Below, piece by piece: positions 1 through 7,082 of a stretch of 64,000 nt of DNA. Source of the stretch: VFKU01 sp964620045. GTDB taxonomy: Bacteria; Hydrogenedentota; Hydrogenedentia; Hydrogenedentales; GCA-2746185. Below the pieces are notes generated by a model. The model ran no database searches. It was not told the DNA's origin and saw nothing but the letters and a program-made list of their open reading frames with translations. Where the stretch lies: assembly GCA_964620045.1 (NCBI GenBank), contig CAZUJL010000001.1, forward strand, positions 1-64,000. The letters are read 5' to 3'. Position 1 is the first letter of the stretch; the number at the start of each line of letters is the position of its first letter. A program made the translations under genes and the position numbers.

Positions 1-585
1 GTTACGCGCTGCAAATAGTCTGGCGGCGGGGTCGAGCTGCAGCAGCTTGTGTTGCAGGATGCGGTGGGCAAACCCTTTACCGAAATTTCAAAGGCGTGGG
101 TGCTCGATCCCATCGGCATGACGAACAGTTTTTATTGGCCGCTGGCGCCGGAGGTCGAGCCGCGCGCGGCGCGATCGCATTTCCGGTTGGGCGCGCCGGG
201 CAATGTGAAGTATCACGTGTATCCCGAATATGCGGCCGCGGGTTTGTGGACCACGCCGGAAGATCTGTGCAAGTTCGCGTCTGAAGTCCAGCGCACCTTG
301 CGCGACGGCAAGGGCCGCGTGCTCACGAAGGAGTGGGCGGAGCAGATGGTGACGCCGGTGAGTGTCGGCCGATTCGGCGCGGGCTTCTCCACCTTCGAGC
401 GCGGCGGCACATGGTGGTTCACCCACAGCGGCGGGAACTGGGGCGTGACGTGCAACCTGCTGGCGAGCCGCGACGGTGGCGTCGGTTTTGCGATCATGAC
501 GAACAGCGACGCATCGGGGCAGTTGATGATCGAGGCCGAGAAGCGCGTGGCCGCGGTTTACGACTGGCCGGGATATGACTACTAA
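1..585 (+). CDS. Serine beta-lactamase-family hydrolase, C-terminal part only
   Basis: This is the C-terminal half of a PF00144-type serine hydrolase (class C beta-lactamase, esterase or D-aminopeptidase fold); the substrate cannot be told. Codons 19-585 are open. They contain SGGG at the place of the family's Y-S-x motif, a conserved LDPIGMTNS segment, and THSGGNWG near the end, the H-x-G version of the KTG box. The nucleophile Ser of S-x-x-K would lie before position 1. A TAG at 16-18 sits exactly where family members have the catalytic-motif Tyr, so either the gene is broken or the first bases are poor-quality contig-end sequence. A GTG at 49 is the first start inside the window but would cut through the fold, so I read the gene as entering from outside. 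No partner gene is evident. Confidence 0.72.
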
Positions 586-591
586 GTGCTT

Positions 592-627
592 GTGGACGGT
601 GTGGACTTCATGGACGAAGTGGACAAC
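592..627. repeat. Four-copy degenerate 9-nt tandem repeat (RTGGACNNN)
   Basis: GTGGAC or ATGGAC recurs at 592, 601, 610 and 619, exactly nine bases apart, with the three bases between copies free to vary. The array begins seven bases after the upstream stop codon and no ORF covers it convincingly. The regular period is seen directly; its role is unknown. It could be a chromosome-wide intergenic repeat or a protein-binding array. Confidence 0.7.
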
Positions 628-649
628 TGCCGATAGAGCTAAAATAGGC

Positions 650-679
650 TTGCACTGCTGATATAGCGTTTCGTACACT
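650..679 (+). promoter_or_regulatory. Candidate sigma70-type promoter for the CoA-transferase/SDR pair
   Basis: TTGCAC at 650-655 and TACACT at 674-679 are 18 bases apart, with the CoA-transferase start 38 bases downstream. The match is by eye and of moderate quality. Confidence 0.4.
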
Positions 680-710
680 CGCCGTTCATACCTTAACTAT
701 TTGCGAGTGT
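675..710 (+). promoter_or_regulatory. 8-bp inverted repeat in the leader of the CoA-transferase gene
   Basis: ACACTCGC (675-682) and GCGAGTGT (703-710) are perfect inverted copies separated by 20 bases. The left arm overlaps the candidate -10 box and the right arm ends eight bases before the ATG at 718. It could be an operator for a dimeric repressor or an mRNA hairpin that hides the ribosome-binding region. Confidence 0.4.
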
Positions 711-717
711 CCTCTTT

Positions 718-1551
718 ATGTCCGTGCTGCGCGGTATCCACGTCGTCAGTATTGCGATCAATCTACCCGGGCCCACCTGCGCGCAGCGCCTGACCGAGCA
801 TGGCGCGCATGTGGTGAAAGTGGAGCCGCCGACGGGCGATCCGCTGCACTACGCGAACGACGCGTATTACAAGGAAGTCACGCGCGGGCAGGATGTCGTA
901 CGGTTGAATGTGAAAGATCCGGCGGACGCGGCGAAATTGCTGGACCATCTCGGCAAGAGCGACCTTTTCCTCACCTCGCACCGCACGCAGGCGCTTGAGC
1001 GTCTTGGTCTCGGATGGGACACGCTGCATGCGAAATTTCCGAAGCTGTGCCAGGTGGCGATCGTGGGCGAACTTGCCCCGCGCGACAATGTGCCGGGGCA
1101 CGATTTGACGTATCAGGCGATCAACGGTCTCATCGATCCGCCGCACATGCCGCGGGCGCTGTTGGCGGATCTGGGCGGCGCGGAGCGCGCGTTCTCGGCT
1201 TCGCTGGGTCTACTGTTGCATCGCGAACGCACGGGCGAGGCGCGCTACACGCAGGTGGCCCTGGCGGACGCGGCGAAGTCGTTTGCACCGCCGATTCGGC
1301 ATGGGTTCACGGTGCCGGGCGGCGGACTTGGCGGCGGCGTGCCGGTGTACGGGATTTATAAAGCGAAGGACGGTTACGTCGCGATTGCGGCGTTGGAACC
1401 ACACTTCATGCAGCGCGTGCATGAAGTATTGAATCTGCCAAACGCGACGCACGAGCAACTCGCGGCGGCATTCGCCGGAAAAACCAAACAGGAATTGGAA
1501 CACTGGGCCGAGCAGCATGACATTCCGCTCTCGCCGGTGAACAACGTTTAA
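718..1551 (+). CDS. CaiB/BaiF family (class III) CoA-transferase, short form
   Basis: Family III CoA-transferases move CoA between carboxylic acids; the same fold includes alpha-methylacyl-CoA racemase. The N-terminus has the family pattern ending in VVKVEPPTGDP (residues 33-42). GHDLTYQAINGL (127-138) and LLADLGG (148-154) follow, with Asp151 at the place of the catalytic aspartate. At 277 residues it is much shorter than the usual 360-400 and stops just after the conserved SPVN segment near the C-terminus, so the tail is missing. The stop lies 20 bases before an HSD10-like dehydrogenase, suggesting a two-gene operon. That partner favours a role in branched-chain or 2-methyl acyl-CoA catabolism, for example racemisation. 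Family is clear; the exact reaction is not. Confidence 0.85.
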   Translation: MSVLRGIHVVSIAINLPGPTCAQRLTEHGAHVVKVEPPTGDPLHYANDAYYKEVTRGQDVVRLNVKDPADAAKLLDHLGKSDLFLTSHRTQALERLGLGWDTLHAKFPKLCQVAIVGELAPRDNVPGHDLTYQAINGLIDPPHMPRALLADLGGAERAFSASLGLLLHRERTGEARYTQVALADAAKSFAPPIRHGFTVPGGGLGGGVPVYGIYKAKDGYVAIAALEPHFMQRVHEVLNLPNATHEQLAAAFAGKTKQELEHWAEQHDIPLSPVNNV

Positions 1552-1571
1552 CCATTGGGAAGGGATCATTC

Positions 1572-2339
1572 ATGAATCTGCAAGGCAGCGTATTTATTGT
1601 GACGGGCGGCGGATCGGGCCTGGGCGAAGCGACGGCACGGTTGTTCGCGGCGTCGGGCGGCAATGTGGTTGTCGCCGACATGAAGAAAGATAACGCCGAG
1701 AAAGTGGCGTCGTCGATTGGCAAGAACGCGCGCGCGATCGAATGCAACGTGACGAATGACGACCAGGTAAAAGCGGCCGCGGCGCTGGCGAAAAAGGAAT
1801 TCGGCAAGCTGAACGGCGCGATCAACTGCGCCGGCGTCGGCGCGGCGTCCCGCGTGGTGAGCAAGGGCGGCCCGTTCGATTTGAACATGTTCAAGTTTGT
1901 GATTGAAGTGAATCTCATTGGGACGTTCAACGTGATCCGCCTGTGCGCGCAGGAAATGAGCGAGATGGAGCCGGACGCGCAGGGCGAGCGGGGCGTGTTT
2001 GTGAACACGGCATCGGTGGCGGCGTTCGAGGGCCAGATCGGACAAGCCGCATACTCCGCATCGAAGGGCGGTGTGGTATCGATGACATTGCCGATCGCGC
2101 GCGACCTGGCGCGCTACGGCATGCGCGTCGTGACGATTGCACCGGGCCTGTTCAACACGCCGATGCTGGCGGCCCTGCCGGAAGAGGCGAAAAAATCGCT
2201 GGGCGCGCAGGTGCCGTATCCTTCACGCCTTGGCGAACCTTCGGAATTCGCACTGTTGGCCAAGCAGATTGTGGAAAACCCGATGCTGAACGGCAGCACC
2301 ATCCGCCTGGACGGCGCGATCCGGATGCAACCGAAGTAA
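1572..2339 (+). CDS. HSD10-like short-chain dehydrogenase (3-hydroxyacyl-CoA / 3-hydroxy-2-methylbutyryl-CoA type)
   Basis: A 255-residue classical SDR. TGGGSGLG (11-18) is the NAD(P) phosphate loop; Ser148, Tyr161 and Lys165 form the catalytic set. The early IVTGGGSGLGEAT segment and the SVAAFEGQIGQAAYSASKGG block match type II 3-hydroxyacyl-CoA dehydrogenases (HSD17B10 family), which oxidise 3-hydroxyacyl-CoA and 2-methyl-3-hydroxybutyryl-CoA with NAD. An Asp at 36 after the second beta strand favours NAD over NADP. It follows the CaiB-family gene by 20 bases, and a hairpin terminator lies downstream. Substrate assignment is inferred from family resemblance. Confidence 0.85.
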   Translation: MNLQGSVFIVTGGGSGLGEATARLFAASGGNVVVADMKKDNAEKVASSIGKNARAIECNVTNDDQVKAAAALAKKEFGKLNGAINCAGVGAASRVVSKGGPFDLNMFKFVIEVNLIGTFNVIRLCAQEMSEMEPDAQGERGVFVNTASVAAFEGQIGQAAYSASKGGVVSMTLPIARDLARYGMRVVTIAPGLFNTPMLAALPEEAKKSLGAQVPYPSRLGEPSEFALLAKQIVENPMLNGSTIRLDGAIRMQPK

Positions 2340-2359
2340 CCCGGCGGCGTATACATTCT

Positions 2360-2395
2360 ACGGCCCGCTTCTTAGGAGGCGGGCCGTGTTATTTT
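2360..2395 (+). terminator. Rho-independent terminator after the HSD10-like gene
   Basis: Nine-base-pair GC-rich stem (2360-2368 with 2379-2387), ten-base loop, then a T-rich stretch. It separates the CoA-transferase/SDR pair from the DUF502 gene. Confidence 0.75.
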
Positions 2396-2432
2396 GGTGG
2401 GCAAGGCTGCGTTTTATGCGGGGAGAACAACC

Positions 2433-3062
2433 ATGATCGATTTTATTAGCAAAACACTGATCAAGGGCTTGGCGGTGGTGTTGCCCGTCGCCGCGGGAAT
2501 ATACGTCATCTTTTGGTTGGGCGGCGGCGTAGACCGCTTAATGAAGCGGATCGTGACGACGGCCGTGCCGGACGAACTCTACGTTCCGGGTTCGGGCGTG
2601 GTGATCGTCATCCTCGGCGTGTTCATTGTTGGACTGCTGATGTATCCCGTGCTGACACAGCGCTTCCTAAACCGATTCGATCGGTTGCTGCGACGCATTC
2701 CGCTGTTCGCGAGCATCTACAGTCCCGTGCGCGATCTGCTGAACTTGCTCGGCGGCAGCGTGGAATCGCGACTGAGTCAGGTCGTGCTGGTGAAGATTCC
2801 GGGCATTGGCTTCGAGAGCCTTGGGTTTATCACGCGCGATTCGGCCGAGGGACTTCCGGAAGGAATCTTGCCGCCCGACCACGTGGTGGTGTTGTTGCCG
2901 TGGAGCACGCAGATCGGCGGCACGAGTTTTATCGTGCCGCGCAGCGCGACGCGACCGATCGACATGACGGTGGAAGAAGGATTGCGCTGGGCGCTGACCG
3001 GTGGCATCTCGGCGCCACAGCCGAAAGTTAAAGTCGAAGCCCTGCAGGAGACAACGGCGTGA
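2433..3062 (+). CDS. DUF502 family membrane protein
   Basis: A 209-residue protein matching the DUF502 family of conserved inner-membrane proteins of unknown function. Two hydrophobic segments are visible near the N-terminus (about residues 8-27 and 49-70), followed by the family's RFLNRFDRLLRRIPLFASIYSPVRDLL region and a soluble C-terminal domain ending at residue 209. I chose the ATG at 2433, preceded by GGGAG, because the earlier TTG at 2394 adds residues unlike the family and lies on the terminator's T-tract. Its last codons overlap the next SDR gene (GTGA), so the two are probably translated together. No function can be given. Confidence 0.85.
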   Translation: MIDFISKTLIKGLAVVLPVAAGIYVIFWLGGGVDRLMKRIVTTAVPDELYVPGSGVVIVILGVFIVGLLMYPVLTQRFLNRFDRLLRRIPLFASIYSPVRDLLNLLGGSVESRLSQVVLVKIPGIGFESLGFITRDSAEGLPEGILPPDHVVVLLPWSTQIGGTSFIVPRSATRPIDMTVEEGLRWALTGGISAPQPKVKVEALQETTA

Positions 3063-3829
3063 GCAAAAATCTATTCGATTTGCGCGGCAAGACGGCACTG
3101 GTGACCGGCGGAAACTCCGGAATCGGTTTGGGATTCGCCGAAGGCCTGGCGATGCACGGCGCGGACGTGTGTATCTGGGGGACGAACGCGGCGAAGAATG
3201 ACGTCGCGCTGAAGAAACTGAAGGAGTATGGCACGCGCATAGAAGCGATGGTGTGCGATGTGGGTGATCGCGCGGCTGTGGAGAAGAGCTTCGCGAAAAC
3301 TGCGGAGCTGTTTGGGCATGTCGATTCGGTGTTTGCGAACGCGGGCGTGGGCAGCAAGGGCACGCCGTTTGTGAATATGGATCTCGCCGAATGGCAATCG
3401 ATCTTTCGCGTGAACATGGAAGGCGTGTTCCACACGCTGCAATTCGCGATTCGGCATATGGTGGAGAAGAAAATAAAGGGGTCGCTGGTGGTGACCAGTA
3501 GTGGCTCGGCGGTGTTTGGCGCGCCGCGCACGGAACACTATGCGGCGACCAAGGCGGGCGTGCTGGCGATGATGCGCGGGCTGGCGGTGGAGCATGCGCG
3601 GCACGGCATTCGTTCAAACGCGATCATTCCGGGCTGGATCGAAACGCCGATGACGGACCGGTTCATCAACATGGAGCCGTACACGCAGAAAGTGCTGACG
3701 CGCATTCCGCTGCGGCGCTGGGGCACGGGCGATGACTTCCGCGGACTTGCGGTGTATCTGGCGAGCGATGCCTCGGCCTATCACACGGGCGACATGCTCA
3801 CCATCGATGGCGGGTACGAGTGCTTCTGA
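3059..3829 (+). CDS. Classical short-chain dehydrogenase/reductase
   Basis: A 256-residue SDR. TGGNSGIG (16-23) binds the cofactor, NAG (94-96) is the conserved N-A-G motif, and Tyr161 and Lys165 with a Ser near 148-150 give the active site. The substrate is unknown; it resembles the FabG/gluconate-5-dehydrogenase range of SDRs. The GTG start at 3059 overlaps the DUF502 stop by four bases. The gene ends one base before the convergent transporter gene, leaving no room for a separate terminator. Confidence 0.85.
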   Translation: MSKNLFDLRGKTALVTGGNSGIGLGFAEGLAMHGADVCIWGTNAAKNDVALKKLKEYGTRIEAMVCDVGDRAAVEKSFAKTAELFGHVDSVFANAGVGSKGTPFVNMDLAEWQSIFRVNMEGVFHTLQFAIRHMVEKKIKGSLVVTSSGSAVFGAPRTEHYAATKAGVLAMMRGLAVEHARHGIRSNAIIPGWIETPMTDRFINMEPYTQKVLTRIPLRRWGTGDDFRGLAVYLASDASAYHTGDMLTIDGGYECF

Positions 3830-3830
3830 A

Positions 3831-5309
3831 TTACTTGCGGTCCTGTCTACCGTCGACTTCCTGCCAGATCAGCGTGCTGTGCGTCTCTTTGAGGAGAATC
3901 GATCCGACGACGGCCGTGATCAGGGCGACGGCGATTGGATAGTACAGGCCGGCGTAGATATTGCCGGTGCGCGCGACGACGGACAGGCCGATGAGCGGCA
4001 AGAGGCCGCCGAACACGCCGTTGCCGATGTGATACGGCAGCGAAAGCGCCGTGTATCGGATTTTCGCGGGGAACGCTTCCACCAGATACGCCGCGATCGG
4101 GCCGTAGACCATGGTGACGAAGATCACCTGCACGAAGATGAGCAGCATGAGCTGCCATGCGGTGGGCTCGGCGACGAGCGACGCGAAATCCGTAAACGGC
4201 AACACTTCAGATGCGGGCGCGAGCGCGCCATCGACCATCGTCTGCGGCGTGAGGCTGAAGGCGCCCGTCACGGCATTCTTCTGCGAGACGACGGTCACCA
4301 CGTTTGATCCCGCGACGGCTTGCATCGCGCGATAAATCGGGATGTAGGACACGGCTGCGAGCAAGCAGCCCGCCATCATGATCCACTTGCGGCCGATCCG
4401 ATCGGACAACGCGCCGAACGCGACGAAGAGCGGCATGGCGAGCAGCAGTGCGCCGGCGACGATGTAGTTGGCGGACGTGCCGTGGACTTTGAGGATCGTC
4501 TGCAGATAGAAGAGCGCGTAGAATTGGCCGGTATACCAGACGACGCCCTGGCCGGCGGTGGCGCCGAAGAGCGAAATGAGCACGCGCTTGAGGTTATCCC
4601 ACTGCGTGAAGGCTTCTTTTAGGGGCCGCGCTGAGGTTTGGCCCGAGGTCTTGATGTGCTGAAAGATTGGCGACTCTTTCATTTGCAGGCGAATGTAGAG
4701 CGATACACCGACGAGGACGATCGAAATTAGAAACGGCACGCGCCAGCCCCACGCGCGGAAGTCTTCGGCGCTCATCATGTTCTGGACGATCAGAATCACG
4801 GCAAGCGACAGGAAGAGCCCGAGCGTCGCCGTGATCTGAATGAAGCTCGTGTAAAAGCCGCGGCGCCCGTCCGGCACGTGCTCGGCGACGTAGACCGCTG
4901 CGCCGCCGTACTCGCCGCCCAGCGCGAGCCCTTGCAGCAGTCGAATGAGGAGAAGCGCAATGGGCGCGGCGAGACCGATCGTACTGTACGTGGGAAGCAG
5001 GCCGACGATGGCGGTGGCGCCGCCCATGATGACGAGGGTGACGAGGAACGCGTATTTGCGGCCGACGAGATCGCCGATACGGCCAAAGAACAGCGCGCCG
5101 AACGGGCGGACGACGAAACCGATGGCGAAGGTTGAGAGGTATGCGATGAGCGCGAGCGTGTCGTTGCCGGAGGGATAGAAGAGCGGCGAGATGACCGTGG
5201 CAAGACTTCCGAAGATGTAGAAGTCGTACCACTCGATCATCGTGCCGACGGCTGAGGCGGAAATGACTTGCCTGATCTTGTAGTCGCGCTGGACTTTCTG
5301 ACTTGCCAT
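3831..5309 (-). CDS. MFS transporter, metabolite:H+ symporter (MHS) family
   Basis: A 492-residue polytopic protein with about 12 hydrophobic segments. The N-terminal GTMIEWYDFYIFG block, the loop motif GRIGDLVGRK (about residues 76-85) and LLIRLLQGLALGGEYGGA are hallmarks of the MHS branch (ProP, ShiA, KgtP, citrate and aromatic-acid carriers). These import organic acids or osmolytes with protons. A larger than usual loop is seen in the second half (about residues 340-385). The gene stands alone on the minus strand among acyl-CoA genes, so import of a carboxylic acid that those genes degrade is a fair but unproved guess. Confidence 0.88.
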   Translation of the reverse strand: MASQKVQRDYKIRQVISASAVGTMIEWYDFYIFGSLATVISPLFYPSGNDTLALIAYLSTFAIGFVVRPFGALFFGRIGDLVGRKYAFLVTLVIMGGATAIVGLLPTYSTIGLAAPIALLLIRLLQGLALGGEYGGAAVYVAEHVPDGRRGFYTSFIQITATLGLFLSLAVILIVQNMMSAEDFRAWGWRVPFLISIVLVGVSLYIRLQMKESPIFQHIKTSGQTSARPLKEAFTQWDNLKRVLISLFGATAGQGVVWYTGQFYALFYLQTILKVHGTSANYIVAGALLLAMPLFVAFGALSDRIGRKWIMMAGCLLAAVSYIPIYRAMQAVAGSNVVTVVSQKNAVTGAFSLTPQTMVDGALAPASEVLPFTDFASLVAEPTAWQLMLLIFVQVIFVTMVYGPIAAYLVEAFPAKIRYTALSLPYHIGNGVFGGLLPLIGLSVVARTGNIYAGLYYPIAVALITAVVGSILLKETHSTLIWQEVDGRQDRK

Positions 5310-5409
5310 GCGGCCCTCTCCCTTGCGCTCGTCAACTCGAAGTAAGCGCGCAAGTATACCGGAGTGTGGTTCGCCGGCGAAGGCGCAAACTAATGTGATA
5401 CCGGGCGCG

Positions 5410-6864
5410 TTACTGAGGTGTCGCGAGAGGCTTAAAGTCGGTTCCGACGCGGTTGAGAATCCGATCTTCTATCTTCGCGATCTCGCTCTCGATGTTGTCC
5501 TGGAAATCGTAGTCCTTCGATTGCTGGATGACTTCCAGGGCATCTTCGTCGCGCCCCAAGGTTTCCAAGACACCCGCGAGCACGTAGAACGAAGAACCGT
5601 TGTTTGTGTCCAGCTCGATCGCGCGGCGCAGCGCGGCTTCCGCCAGTTCGAGATCGCCAAGCTGCATGTGCACTATGCCGATGTAGTGATAGGTCCCTGA
5701 ATACTCCGGGTCGATGGCGATAATGCGATCGAATTCGGCAATCCGCTCGGCGTCGGGAAGCGACTTTGCAGCCATGATCAATCGATAAATTCGATTGTGG
5801 TGGTACCGGGGAAGGTCCCAAGCCGTGATCATCGGGTACCGATTTCCAAACCACCTGTATTGTTCCAGCGCGTCGTCGTATTTCTTCACGTCCGTCGCGG
5901 AGACGACAAGGTATCCACGCCCTATCGGGCTGTCCGGCCAACGTTCGACATAGGCCTTGTGCACCTCATACCACTCGCGTTTACGGCGCTGCTGCGCTTC
6001 CTTGTCGGGATCTCCGTTGACCTCGTCTTCCATATCGTCACGAGCAGACAAACGCGCGGCGCGCAAGATCGGGTTGCCATCCACGGCGATTTTGGCGTCG
6101 AGAAAATCGAGGAACTCTTTGTATTCAGGCCAGGAACCCGACCATGAGGGACGCAAGAATTGAAATTTTTCCCAGTGGGCTTCGTAGTGCGATGGATTAA
6201 TCGCCATTACGCGGGCGAAGTATTTCTCCATTTCGCTGCGCGGACGACCTTGCGCCTTGCACACCGTCATCATACCAAACGCGCTCTCGGGATCGTTCGG
6301 CTCCAACGCGTATGCCTTTTCAAAGCACTCGGCGGCTTCGGCAATTCCTTCGTTAAAGTGCTTCCACCCTTGTTCGGTGACCTTATTCGCCCAGCCGTTG
6401 CCACGCCAGTACCATGCGTATGAAATCGCTTGATGGCCCCGGACGAGCCATGCGAAATGCGATTCGGGCCGCTCTTCCGTCCACCGGCGCATGAGCTTCC
6501 GAAGTTCCTCGGGGTCGGTGTCATAGTTGAATTCGGAGAGCCGCTGGACGGTCCTGCTGTACTCATCGGCAGCCAGCGGATCGGATATTTTGGAGAACTG
6601 ATTGCGCAGCTCAGTCTCCGCGAAATCGATGTCGCTCTCACGAAATAGGCGGCGGCGCACTTCGATGTATGACCCTACGCGCTCATAAATTGAGCGCAGG
6701 TGATCGTATTGCGCTTTGTCTTTCTCGGCACTCGCGCGCTGCTTTTCCGCCCAATCGCGCCATGCGTCCGGGGCCTCAACCCCTTTGTCTTGCGCAACTG
6801 CGGACAGGTGCGTGAGCAGCATTGCCGTAGCGACACACAGCAGTCGACGAGGAGCAAGATTCAA
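5410..6864 (-). CDS. Secreted tetratricopeptide-repeat protein
   Basis: A protein of about 484 residues with an N-terminal signal peptide (APRRLLCVATAMLL then SAVAQ) and helical repeats of TPR type. The clearest runs from ISIDPEYSGTYHYIGIVHMQLGD-type sequence near the C-terminus to the following ELAEAALRRAIELD unit. No enzymatic motif is visible. I place the start at the TTG at 6864: GGAGA lies just upstream and the signal peptide begins there, whereas the open frame to 6969 would add 35 charged residues before it. A periplasmic or outer-membrane scaffold role is likely; partners are unknown. Confidence 0.7.
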   Translation of the reverse strand: MNLAPRRLLCVATAMLLTHLSAVAQDKGVEAPDAWRDWAEKQRASAEKDKAQYDHLRSIYERVGSYIEVRRRLFRESDIDFAETELRNQFSKISDPLAADEYSRTVQRLSEFNYDTDPEELRKLMRRWTEERPESHFAWLVRGHQAISYAWYWRGNGWANKVTEQGWKHFNEGIAEAAECFEKAYALEPNDPESAFGMMTVCKAQGRPRSEMEKYFARVMAINPSHYEAHWEKFQFLRPSWSGSWPEYKEFLDFLDAKIAVDGNPILRAARLSARDDMEDEVNGDPDKEAQQRRKREWYEVHKAYVERWPDSPIGRGYLVVSATDVKKYDDALEQYRWFGNRYPMITAWDLPRYHHNRIYRLIMAAKSLPDAERIAEFDRIIAIDPEYSGTYHYIGIVHMQLGDLELAEAALRRAIELDTNNGSSFYVLAGVLETLGRDEDALEVIQQSKDYDFQDNIESEIAKIEDRILNRVGTDFKPLATPQ

Positions 6865-7082
6865 GGCAGGTCTCCAAAAGTTCGCCGTACGTTCGCATTT
6901 TGGAATTGCTTTTATTCGAAACTCGCAAAGCATACCTGTCATGCTACTGATCCCTATACGAATGCACAATAGCGCTAAAAAGCCGCGCGGACGGGCCTAT
7001 CGCGGACAGTATGGGGAGATGGCACACGGCCCAAACGAATTTGTTAACATATAGACTAATTTCGGATCGAGAGGGATTTTTC

